Source: Poteriospumella lacustris (taxonomy: Eukaryota; Sar; Chrysophyceae; Chromulinales; Dinobryaceae). Taken from it: a stretch of DNA of 64,000 nt. Location of the stretch: contig SMOI01000086.1 of NCBI GenBank assembly GCA_008000375.1, positions 19,121 to 83,120 on the forward strand. The letters are read 5' to 3'. The translations under genes were made by a program, and so were the position numbers. The notes beneath the pieces were generated by a model, which worked only from the letters and a program-made list of their open reading frames with translations, searched no databases and was not told where the DNA came from. This document shows positions 22,140-33,401 of the stretch, piece after piece; position 1 is the stretch's first letter; every line of letters starts with the position of its first letter.

Positions 22140-22672
22140 ATGTTCTCCAGATCCATCGCTCAATCGGTCAAGTTGGCCACCACCATCTCTCGTCGCATGT
22201 TCTCGTCGTCTGAGCGTCAGACCGGCACTGTCAAGTGGTTCAACACCCAAAAGGGTTTCGGCTTCATCAACCCCACCAACGGCGGTGAGGATTTCTTCGT
22301 GCACCAGACCAACATCAGAACCAACGGCTTCCGCTCGCTCGCCGGTAAATGGCCCTTCCCTTCGCCTCGTCCGCTCCCATCGAGGTGGTCACCTGTGCTG
22401 TTGTTGCTCCTCCCTGTGCAGATGGCGAGGCTGTCGAGTTCGACATTGTCCGCGAGAATGGCCGCTTGAGCGCCATCAACGTCACTGGTAAGTGTCTCCG
22501 CACCGCGTCGTAGTCGCGTCTCGAGGTGCACCGCTCTGACCTCTGCCGCCGCTGCTTCACAGGCCCCAACGGTGCCGAGGTTCAGGGTGCCCCTAAGTTC
22601 AACACCACCGCCAACAGAGGAGGTGGACGCAGCAACAGCTTCGAGGGTCGTCCTCGCCGCGATCGTTACTAA
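22140..22672 (+). CDS. Cold-shock-domain protein with mitochondrial-type leader
   Basis: Small nucleic-acid-binding protein. Three exons: 22140..22344, 22422..22487 and 22563..22672, all junctions GT-AG and in frame, 126 residues. Residues 1-25 ([20 protein letters not shown]) are rich in Arg, Ser and hydrophobics with no acidic residue, as in a mitochondrial presequence, and RRMFSSS looks like a processing site. The cold-shock domain follows: [15 protein letters not shown] (RNP1 KGFGFI), DFFVHQTNI (RNP2), and [10 protein letters not shown] with the closing strand after the second intron. The C-terminal tail is Gly/Arg/Asn-rich ([19 protein letters not shown]). Mitochondrial location is inferred from the leader; I see no second domain. 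Confidence 0.85.
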
Positions 22673-24093
22673 ACGACGAGTGAGTGGCTCAAGCCTCGGT
22701 CCAGTCGCGCACACCCCTGTAGATAAACATGTTATTTATTGTCGCACGCTTTGCTGTGACTGTGTTTGCGTCAGATGTTCCCTTCGTGGACACTTTGCAT
22801 CTAACTGAAGCTCTTAAATATGATCTCCGCCCCTCCCATCGACCGTTGTTTGCGTCCGCCCGCGCGTCCGTCGCCGCTGTGGTCGCCGACTCGCTCCCGC
22901 GACGCCTGCCGCTGTTTGCCATTCAACCGACGAAGGAGACCGTGCGTCCCGTGGGCAGCCTGCAGCTACCCCTCACGTCTCCCTGGTGAATGGCAGGCGC
23001 AGAGCATCGAGCGGCGAGTTGAGCGACCAGACGCCGACCCGCCGGCGACCAATGCACCGTTCCAAGGGCCGGCCCCGTCGACTGGCGCTTCCGTTGGCCT
23101 CGTTGGCGAAGGGATCATCTGTCGCAAACACAGTCACGTCACCTGTCGCCAGAGAGCACCGCGACGTTGAGACGCCGGCGAGGGACGCCGCTGACGCCGC
23201 ACGACGAAAGAAACGAACTTCACCGGTGAGCGCGCCTTGTTCGCGTCCAACCGCCTAACGTAGGTCTCGCCCATCATGAAGCGCCCTCACATTTGTTGGC
23301 GGCGTACGTCGTCGGCCTGCGGTCGCGTCGCGGCGTCGCGCGGGGTGCGGGGCGGCTGGGGGTCTGGGTCATGGGTGCGAGGCAGTCCGCCGCTGCCGTC
23401 GCGTCGGTTGCGGTCCGCGTCTGTCCACCTACAGCGGTTCACCTACCACACGACACGGCCGCCTACACGACACGGCCGCCTACACGACACGGGCAGAGGA
23501 AGCCCCCAACACACCGCAAACACACTTTGGTCCCCTCCTCGTCGATGGGCACGAGACAGCCGCCGATGGACGCGCATGAGCCGACGACGCGGCCAATGCA
23601 CCGTCGGCCGCGCCCGGACCTGTGAACACAAACAGACAGACAGACAGCAGCAACGGACCCGAAGCCCCGGCGGCGGTGTGAGAGACAGGGCGTGTTTACA
23701 ATGAGGGTTACGTCTGCGTCGGGGCGTTCTAGAGGCGGGGAAAAGGAGGGCGCGACACGAACAACGAGGAAAGACGCCCACGGCGGAGGGGGAGAGAAGA
23801 TACAACAGAAGCAGCGCGACGTGGTGCGGCTCTGTCCGAGAGAGATCAGCGGCGCCGACAGATGCAACGAAAAGTTCTTTTTTCTGGGTTTTTTGGGGCG
23901 CGTTGGGGGATCCGGAGGTCGGGTTTCCGGAAGAAAAGTTGCAGGAAGTTGAAAATGTCGAAAAAGAATCGGGAAAACGAATCGTCCGTCCGTCCGAAGC
24001 CAAAAAGAAAAAACTGGCGGCCGGCGGCGCGGGGGCCGCGCGGTGGGAGACGGGGGCGGGGACAGCCGCACATGCCGCAGGGGGCAGCGAGGC
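22673..24093. other. Long intergenic region without a recognisable gene
   Basis: About 1.4 kb between the cold-shock gene and the 3' end of the cyclase gene. It contains a tandem CACGACACGGCCGCCTA repeat (about 23450-23490), a CAGA microsatellite (about 23630-23648) and a purine-rich stretch (about 23730-23810). Open frames on both strands are compositional and share nothing with known families that I can see. Confidence 0.5.
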
Positions 24094-26625
24094 TCAGAGC
24101 AGGCTGCTCTCGTACTGGTGCGCGTCGCGGTAGAGCTGCAGCACGCGCTCGCGCAGCCACAGCAGCGACTCGCGCGCGCCGTGCAGCTCCTGCGCCTCGA
24201 GCAGGCGCAGCAGGCGCGGCGCGTGCTGCGCGAGGAACGTGTGCACGCAGTTGAGCGTGAGGGGCACGTGCATGCCGAGCGACTCCTCGCGGCGCTGCTC
24301 GAGCACCTTGGCGAGCATGGACAGCACGTTGAGGATGTTGAGGATGTTCCACGCGCCCGAGCCGCTCTCGCCGAGGCCGCTGCCGAGCAGCCGCGGCGCG
24401 TGGACGATGCTGGCGCTCTGCAGCGAGACGCTCGCGTTGACGTCGCCGCTGCCGCCGGCGCCGCCGCCGCCGCCGCCTCCGCCAACGTCCGCGACGCTGT
24501 CGCCGGTGCGCGTCGCGAGCGGCGCGTCGGCGTCGACGTCGGCGCCGCCGCCGAGGCGGTCGCTGCGGCTGGGGGCGGCGTCGACGAGCAGGTCGCGCAG
24601 CAGCTCGTCCTCGACGTCAGCCACGACGAGGCCGTCGCCGGTCGTCGGCGTGGCCGCGTCGCCGGCCGCCGCCTCGTCGAGCGCGGCGGCGGCGCCCTCG
24701 TCGAGCTCTTTGATGCTGCCCGAGACGCTCGTGGGCACGAGGCCCGCCGAGTGGCGGTGGTGCGGGTGGGCGCCGTTCGTGGGCGAGGCGGAGGCGCTGG
24801 GGTTGTGCGAGCTGTGGCTGGGGCTGTGGCTGGGGCTGCGGCTCTGGCTGTGGCTGTGGCTGTGGCTGTGGCTCTGCGTGCGGCTGCGGCTCGCGAAGAG
24901 GCCGTCGTCGGCGTCGGCGTCGGCGGCGGACGGCGTCACGGCCGACAGCGGACTGCGCACGCGCTCGCTGTCCTCGGGCGCGTGCAGGTGCAGCGGCGGG
25001 GGCAGCAGGTGGGCGTCGAGGCCGGCGCTGGTCTGCGGGCCGTGCAGGTGCGAGGCCAGCACCATCGTGTGCACGAGGCGGTCGAACCACTTCTCGAAGA
25101 GCTCGTCGATGGGCGCCAGCTCCGCCGCCGCCGTCGTGGGCATCAGCATGAGCAGCGCGCACAGCATCTGCAGCACGAGCGAGTTGAGGCACACGCCGCG
25201 CGCCACCATGCACTGCAGCGTGAGCAGCGTGATGGCCTCGTTGCTGCCGGTGACCTTGGCGCGGTTGAGCATCTCCGCGGCGTCGATGGCGGCGAACAGG
25301 TCCTCGGGCCGCGCGTGCTCCAGGTCGAAGACGTCCACCTGCGCCGCGCCGCTGGTCCGCGTCGTCGGCGACGGGTGCTGCGAGTGCTGCGGGCTGCCGG
25401 GCGGCGCGTCTTTGCCGCTGTCGCCGCCCGCGCCGCCGCCGCCGCCGCCGCCGCCGCGACCGCTGCCTCGGCCACTGCCGCGGCCACTGGCGGCGTGGCG
25501 CGCGGTGTAGAGCGGCGCGTCGGTGAACTGGTAGACGACGGAGCCGGCGCGCGCCCACATGATGAGCACCTGCTTGAGCGCGGGCGAGGACACCTCGATC
25601 TGGTCCTGGTACTGCAGCAGCGCCTGGCGGTAGTGCGCGCGGCACTGGATCGCCGTGTCGTAGTCGTCGTTGAAGACGCAGGCCGGCAGCGCGAAGATCG
25701 TCAGGTACTCGAGGCTGGGCACGTGCGGCACGTGGTAGAACGCGTTCAGCACCCACACGCGCACGAACTCGTCGTGGAAGGCGGCGGCGCGGCCCGAGAG
25801 CAGCAGCCACTGCATGAACTGCCCCGCCACGAAGATCACCGCGTCCATGCCGAAGCGCAGCAGGCGCTGCTTCGACGACTCGATGGCCACCTCGAGGTCG
25901 TTGAAGCGCAGCGTCGGCGACTGGTCGCGCCACAGCGCGTACGCCGCCTCGAACTGCCCGACGTGCTGCAGGTGCAGCGCCTGCAGAATCAGCGCCTGCA
26001 CCTCGTCGCCCACGTGGTGCGCCGTCAGCGCCAGCGCCTCCGACGCGCCGTCCGCGGCCGAAGCGGCGGCGGCGGCAGCGCTCGACGAGGCGCGACGCGC
26101 CGCTGGCGGCAGCGCACGCGGCGGCGCCGCCGCAGCCGCCGGCGTCGTGGTCGCGACGCGCGCGTCCTGCGACGAGGACGACGACGACGTCGTCGCGGGG
26201 TCCGGCGTCGACGCGCCGCCGTCCGCCGCGCCGCTGGCGGCGATGCCGACGGGCGCCTCGAAGGGCGCCGCGCGCGACGGCGACTGCGACGGCGACGGCG
26301 ACGATGGCGCCGGCGCCGGGGCCGGCGGCGGACGGTGCAGCGCGGCGGTGGCGGCGCCCAGCACCAGCGGCGGCACCTGCATCAGCCGCTGGGCGCCGAA
26401 GGAGTCGCGCTCGTGGCGCGACACGTACTGCAGCGAGGTGTAGAAGGCGACGCAGACCGTCGACAGAAAGTGCTGCACCGCGTCGGGCGCCAGCGCGAAG
26501 TGGTACGCGCCGGCCGCGCGACTGCCGCCGACGGACGCGCCCATCGAGCGGCCGCCGCCGCCGCCGGTGGCCGCGAAGCTGCCGCTGAGGAAGGCGGAGC
26601 TGGCGCCGGCCGCGCCGCCGCCGTA

Positions 26626-26656
<31 letters not shown>

Positions 26657-29600
26657 ACGGAGCTGTTGCCGCTGCCGCCGTTGCTGTTGGTCCCGTCGCG
26701 CGCCGCGTGCGCCGCCGAGGCACGACGCCGCCGCCGCCGCTGCCGCCGCCGCCGGTGTAGCGCGCGGAGGACTCGGACTCGTCGCGCGAGGCGCTGAAGA
26801 GCAAGTTGGCGGGCTGCGTGCCGTTGTGGTGGCGCTGGCGCTGCAGCGCCGACCGCAGCTTCGACGGGAACACGTCGCAGTACTTCGCGGCGATGCACAG
26901 GCGCAGCGCCACGCCCAGCGTCGCGAGCAGGATGCGCAGGTCCTCCCAGGCCAGCACGTACGCGTCGGCCAGCGACAGGTGCAGGTAGAAGATCATCGGC
27001 GCCACGTCCGCGTCCACCTCGGAGAACGCCTCGAACATCTGCAGCATCTCGCGGTCCAGGCCGCGCAGGTAGCTGCGCACCTCCTCGTCGAGGCCCGCGC
27101 CACCGTCGTAGGCAGCCGCCGCCCCCGCCGCCGCCCCCGTCACCGTCGCCTGCTGGGCGAGCGTCGTGGCGTGGGACTGCGCCTGGTTGGGGTTGGCGCT
27201 GGCGGCCTGCGAGAGCAGCAGCTTCGCGAGGACGTGCGGCTCGGGCAGCTTGTCCTCGGGCAGCGGCTGCAGCACGCCGTTGTCCTGCTCGATCTGCTTG
27301 AACAGGCCGTAGCACGCCTGCAGGTGCTGCAGCCACGCGATCTCGTTGCCGCGCTCGCGCTCGCAGCTGGCGCAGAACATCAGCGCCTTGAGCGCGTTGC
27401 CCCAGGCGGTGGCGTGCTCCCAGTGGAAGGCCTCCTCCTTCAGGTCGGCCAGGCGGTCGTCGATGGCGTCCACCTGGCGGCGGATGGCGCTCTGGCGACA
27501 GTACATGGCCATGCGCTCGTGGAACCACTGCTTCTGCTCGTCGATGACGAGCTGGTAGATCGACGTCTGCTCCAGCGGGATCGTGAAGTTGTACTGGCGG
27601 CCGTGGTGCACGCCGGCGCGGTCGTGCGTCTGGATGAGCTTGATGAAGTCGTGGTGGTGCACCAGCTGCAGCAGGATGCGGTCCACCGCCTCGTGCGGCG
27701 CGCCGCTGCTGCCACCGCCGCCGCCGTTCCCGCCACCGACGCCGCCGTTTCCACCGACGCCGCCGAGGCCGCCGACGCCAGCGCCGACGCCGAGGCCGCC
27801 GGAGGCCGCCGCGTTGGCGATTTCGTAGCGCCGAGCGGCCGCGCCACCGGCGGCGCCGTGGAGGCCCGCGCCGTGCGCCGCGCCCGCGGCGGCCGCCACC
27901 GCGTTGGCCGTGTTCAGGTGCAGCGCGAGGCCGCCGTGCGCGCGGCTGGGCGCCAGGTCGCTGGCGACGGAGAACTGGTCGCTCTCCTCGAGCAGATAGA
28001 CGATCATCTCGGCGGTGAAGTTGCGGCCGTTGGACACGGCGATGCTGGCGGCCTTCAGCACGAGCTGCTGCGAGGTCGTGAGCTTGTCGAAGCGGTAGCA
28101 GATCACCTCCTCGACGCGGCTGTTCATGTTGAACAGCTCGTTGAGGTCGGCTTTGATGTCGCCGCCGTGGTGCGCGCTGCCGTCCGCGCCGAGGCCGCCC
28201 CCGCCGCCGCCACCGACGCCGCCGACGCCGCCGCCGACGCCGCTGTGGTGGTGGCCGCTGCCGCCGCCGGTGCCGTGCATGCTGCCGCCGCCGTCGTCGT
28301 TGCCGCGCGCGGCGTTGGTCTGGTTGTGGATGGTCTGCAGCGCCTTGGTGAGCTCGATGGTGTAGAGCGGGTTGCCGCCGGAGATGTCGTAGAGCTTGGC
28401 CAGGTCCGAGTCCGTCGCGATGATGCCCACGTCCGACAGCGCCTCCTTCGCCACTTTGATCGTCGAGTCTTTGTCCAGCGGCGGCAGCTCCACCACGGCG
28501 AAGCGGCGGATGTCGTGGAACGAGCGGAAGATGTGGTCGGCGCCCTTGCCGCTGTCTCCGCCGCCGCTGCCGCCGCTGCCGCCGCCGACGCCGCCGCCGT
28601 TGAGCGCGCTGCTGCTGTTCGTGTGGCCGCGCAGGCGCGACGCCTGGTTGGACATGCGGTGCAGCGCGGCGTAGTCGGTGGCGGCGGCGACGTCGGGGAA
28701 CTGGTCGCTGTCGAAGGTGGCGAGCAGCGAGATGCCCGTCGCCTTCATCCAGATCAGCTGCATCACGCGGATGGACCACGGGTCGAGGAAGTGCACGTCC
28801 TCACTGCACAGCCAACGAGAGAGACACAGTCAGAGAGACAGAGACACAGTCAGAGGGGGTGAGACACAGTCGGAGGGGGTGAGACACAGGTGCGACACAA
28901 GGACCGACACACGCGACACAGGTGCGACACACACGACACACACGACACAGAGACACAGCGACACACAGGGACACAGACACAGGGACAGGGGACGTACATG
29001 AATATGATAATGAATCGGTTGGCGAGGTTGGGCATGAAGTCGATGAGGGTGGCGAAGGCGTCGGCGACGGCGGTGAGGTCGGTGGCCTTGACGTCGGAGG
29101 AGTTGAAGATGGCGTCGTCGTCGGAGGCGAGGATGCGGATCATGAGGTCGCGCGTCGCCGTCTGCTCGCGCGAGTAGATCTTGAGCATCTTGTCGAGGCA
29201 GATGATCACCTTGCGCAGGTTGACGCCGTTGTGGCCGCCGTGGCCGTGCTGGGCGCCCGCGCGGCCGGTGGCGGGCAGCGAGGTGGCGGTCTGGTCCTTG
29301 GTGAAGAGGGTGATGAGGGAGATGAGCATGGGCTTCCAGAAGGAGAAGGGCACCTTGGACTTCATCGTGTTGGACTTCTTGCGCGCGATGAAGATGTTGA
29401 GGCAGCGGTCGCGCTCCGCCATGAACTGGATCTTGCGCGCGATGGCCGACAGCACCGCCGTCTTGCCCGAGCCCATGCCGCCGCTGATCACCACCATCTG
29501 CGCGGGACTGTCGCAGCCGAACATCACCGGCCCCGACGTCTGCAGCGGCGGCAGCAGCGCCATCAGCACGCGCTTCACCTCTTTCTTGCGGCCGTGCAGC

Positions 29601-32275
29601 TTGCGGATGGGCGTGGGGATGCCGTGGAACGAGTTGTGCGCCCCGCCGCCACCGCCGCCACTGGCAGTGCCACCGTTGACGCCGCCACTGGCACCGCCAG
29701 TGCCGCCACCGGCCGCGGCGGCGTTGTGGTTGGAGACGGAGGACTCGGAGATGGACTTGCGCTGCGCCTTGTTGAACTCGTTCTCGTAGAAGAAGGGCGA
29801 GTTGATCATGTCGCGGATCTCGAGCTCCCACTTGCTGCGGTTGGACAGGATCCAGTCCAGGTGCATCTTGCGGATCAGGTACGTGTACAGCGACGCGAAC
29901 CGCGTGTCCTTGCGGCCGCGCACCACCTGGCGCGCCGCGACCTTGAGCGTGAGGTGGGTGGCGCTGTTGCCGGTGTGGTTGACGGCGGGCGACGGCTTGA
30001 TCGTCTCCTGCAGGATGCCCTGCAGCGCCGGCCGGAAGATCTTCACCGGGTTCGCGTACCCCTTCGCCTGGATCTCGGCGAGCGGCTGGTACTCGTGCAG
30101 GCGGTCGCGCCGCATCGTGTCCTCGTCGCAGATGACGCTGTTGGCCTCGGCCTGGCACATGAGGCGCGCCGACAGGTTCGTCGACGGGCCCATCACCGCG
30201 TACTCGTGGCGCAGCGGCGACCCCACGAGGCCGCAGTAGGCTTTGCCCGTCGTGATGCCGATGCTGCAGGCCAGGCCCACCGACGGCAGCGCCTGGATGA
30301 TCTGGTGCGCCGTCTCGATGGCGGCCGCGGCGTTGTCGACGCTCACGGCGCCGCGCAGCCCGAACGTGGCGATGCAGACGGTGCCCTTGTCGTCCACGAT
30401 GAACTGCCGCAGCTGGCCGCCGTTGCCGTAGATGGCGGCGTGCAGAATGGCGTAGCAGCCCTGCACCTGGTTGAGGATAGCCGTGTCCGCGGCGATCTCG
30501 CGCTGCGAGCGGATGAGGAAGCCGAAGACCTTGTGCAGCTCGTTGTGGTCGTCGGCGGGGACGACGCGGCCCTCCGACTCGTCGACGAGCAGCCGCAGGT
30601 CGATGGCGTCCACCTTGATGAACATCACCGTCACCGACCGCACCTCCGCGTTCGACGTCAGGATCTCCGACGACACCGCCAGTTGCGTCGGCGTGGCGCC
30701 CTCCGGGTGGTGCGAGCCGCGCCGCGCGTCCTTCGTCGGGCTCGGCGCCTCGACCTCTTCGCTGACGCGCGGCGTGCCCGACTCCAACAGGTGGCTGTTG
30801 GCGTGGCTCGCGTTGGCCGCCGCCTTGTGGTGCTGCGCCAGCAACGCGTCCGCCGTGTCGCGGAAGTTCTCGCAGTCGGCGATGTCGTAGAACTCGTAGT
30901 CGCTGCGCACGGCGTCGTGCACGTGGCGCGCGAGGTCGTCGGTCAGCACCTTCGCGATCGACGAGTAGTACGTGCGCTTCAGCACTGTGCTGATGAAGGC
31001 CGCCAGCTGGTCGTTGCGTCGGTCCTTCGTGCGCCGCGTCGGCGTCACGCCCGTGCCCGCCGCGCCACCCGCAGCGCCGCCACCCGCCGCCGCCGAGGTC
31101 GGCGACAGCGCGTCGCGCCCGGACGCCGGCCGCAGCGCGACCATCGTCGAGCGCGGGCTGCCGTTTTGGTTGTTCAGATGCATCGTGTAGAGCTTGCGGA
31201 AGAGCGGCGACATGGAGAAGAAGAGCATCTCCATGTCGTGCGTCGTGTCCTCGATGATGCGCGAGTTCTCGTACGCGATGGCCTGGAAGCCCTCCTTGCG
31301 CGCCTTCAGCCGGTTCTTCTTCGCCTTGCGCGGCGGCTTCGTCGAGAAGCGGCGGACGCGGCAGTAGCCGTCCTGCAGCAGGGCGCAGCCGCAGGGCAGA
31401 ATCGTGTTGCCGTCGATGTCGACGGCGCCCGCCGGCTGGTCGCCGTGGATGGCGCGGTGCAGCAGGCAGCTGATGACCACGTCGCCTTTGTTCGCCTTCT
31501 CCTCGGCGAAGGCGACGTCGGAGAGCGGCGAGCCCGCGAGGAAATACTCCCAGCGGTCGCCGTGGCCGATGTCGATGCCGGCCATGAGGCCCAGGCTGAT
31601 GCCGCAGTGCACGTCGAGGTACGTGACGTTGTCCTCCGCCGGCCGCGCGGGGCTCGCGTGCGTCGCGTCCAGCGGCGCCACTTTGCCCGAGTTCATCGCC
31701 GAGTTGCGGCGCTGGGGCATGAAGCGGTCGAACATGTGGGTGTGTGCGTCGAGGCCGCCGTGCTGCAGCTTCACCTCGTAGTGGCCGCACGACGCGCAGA
31801 TCTCCAGCGCGCACGCGGTGGCGCGCTCCGCGGTCTCGATCATCGTCGCGTCCTGCGACTTTTCCTTTTCGGTGGCGTGTGGCGTGTCTCGCTCGTCAAA
31901 GGTCGCGAAGGGCGGCGAGAACGACGCGTCGTCCGACTCGACGATTTGCACGTGCCAGACGATGTAGAGGGCGTCGCCGGCGAATTTGATGACGTCGCCG
32001 CCCCATTTGTCGACGATCGTCAACATCTTCGTGAAGTAGTCGTTGATGTGGTTCTTGAGCGACTCGATGTCCAGTCGCTGGGAGAGCACCGTGAAGCCAG
32101 AAATGTCCACAAAGAGCAGCGCGCCGCGGAATCGCTGGATGGTTGGACTGCGGATGCTGGCTTGGTTCCACTCTTCATTGCTCTCATTGAGGAACTTGTG
32201 CGAGAGCTTCAGCAACAACTGCTGCCTCAGGATTTGAGGCACGTGTTTGCTGAAGTTCTGAAGATTGTTGTCCAT
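24094..32275 (-). CDS. Soluble adenylyl cyclase-like protein (two cyclase domains plus ATPase)
   Basis: Giant protein of about 2660 residues resembling ADCY10 and related protist cyclases that make cAMP or cGMP. Exon 1 is 28998..32275; exon 2 is 24094..28803. The donor GTACGT and acceptor TGCAG join ...IIIF|IEDVHFLDP, restoring a Walker-B-like strand, which supports the join. First cyclase domain (from about residue 50): RGALLFVDISGF with its metal Asp, and GGDVIKFAGDAL with the second metal Asp and the base-reading Lys. Second domain (about 550-790): CSIGITTGKAYCGLVG then RHEYAVMGPSTNLSARLM. The ATPase P-loop GGMGSGKT is at about 930. The rest is helical, TPR-like in places, with long Gly/Ala/Ser/His insertions. 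The frame changes by one missing base in a GGC repeat at about 26690-26760; exon 2 is otherwise open. Substrate (ATP or GTP) is not certain. Confidence 0.8.
28804..28997 (-). repeat. Simple repeats filling the cyclase-gene intron
   Basis: This 194-nt intron is made largely of GAGACACAG/GACACAC tandem repeats, including two near-perfect copies of GAGGGGGTGAGACACAGTC. It is two to three times longer than most introns here. It splits the Walker-B-like strand of the ATPase domain. Confidence 0.75.
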
Positions 32276-33401
32276 GGCGCTCGATGTGTGTTCTCAGGGC
32301 TCGTTCGCTCAGACCATAGCTGGGAGGACTCGGATCAGTGGTCGCTTCGATGGATGATTTTTCACACGTGTGTAATTGACTCGCCTCTTGTGCTCAACGA
32401 ATGCCAGTGACGGAAATACTTTTACTGCCTGCCAAGGACCAATCGAACAAACGTCGGCGACCGAAAAAAATAAAATAAACTCAGCTCTTGGTCAACGGAT
32501 GACAGCCCCTTCGCCTGTGCTTGGAACTGCTGGGTCGATACTGGAGATGCGCGTGGCAGTTGATTGTGACGCAGGACAGAAGGCCAACGCTGGTCACCCC
32601 CTGTTCGGCAACGACCAAGTCGCCACTGCCAGAGCAGCTGCAGGGGCAAAGAGAAGAAGCCGCCCGCCCGCTCGGCCTCGGCTCACTGCGCCGCTGCCGC
32701 TGCGGCAGCTGCTGCGTCTCTGCAGCGCCCACAGAAGTGGCCGCCGCGGCGGCGGTGGGCGGCGCCGTCCGTCGTCCGGAAGAAACGGCGTCGGTCGGTC
32801 ACGACTCCCTAGCAGTGAAACCGTCCGAGAAATCCGGTTACCCGGAATTATAGGCGTTCTCCGTTCTCCCGTCCGAGCGCCCAACACATACCGGTACAGT
32901 TGAACGTACCTATGTACCGGTATGGGAAACCTGAATGTGGCAGCCCTTTCAGCACGAACTCTTTTCACTTTTATCGAAAAGCACTTCCAACCCTCCCACG
33001 AGACAAAAACAGTTTATGACTGAAGGGTGTTGTCTTGGAGAGATATGGGTCGCCCTTTCCGAGGGCCCGCCTCGGAGGTCGGAGGGATGGGTGCGTTCGG
33101 ACGGACGGGCGGTTCGTGACTACGTTGCCACGTGGCAAAAGTCTTAGCACGTTGCGGAGAGTCTGGCACAGTATCACCTCATAATTTACGAAAACACCAG
33201 TTACAAATGAATTTCGTTCGTACTAAGGGAGGTAAAAGATATGGACGGGTCCGAGTCAGAAATCGGCGGGGATGATGAAATCTCTCTATGCATTTGGCCC
33301 CTGGCAACGACAATGAAGGTCCTTTCTATGCTTCCAACTACCCGGATCAAGTCTAAACAAAAATAAAATGAGCCGGCAAACAACATGGGCATATGTCATC
33401 A
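32276..33401. other. Intergenic, no gene recognised
   Basis: About 1.1 kb upstream of the cyclase gene and downstream of the LRR gene. It holds the cyclase promoter by position and a small ACCGGTA repeat pair near 32890-32925 (CATACCGGTAC, TGTACCGGTATG). GC drops from about 33150 on, towards the AT-richer LRR gene. Confidence 0.45.

Noticed and set aside
24043-26760. 905-codon plus-strand open frame
   Set aside because: Opposite the cyclase C-terminus; Arg/Gly/Val-rich without domains.
28922-32410. 1162-codon plus-strand open frame
   Set aside because: Antisense shadow of the first cyclase exon, whose motifs are unmistakable on the minus strand.
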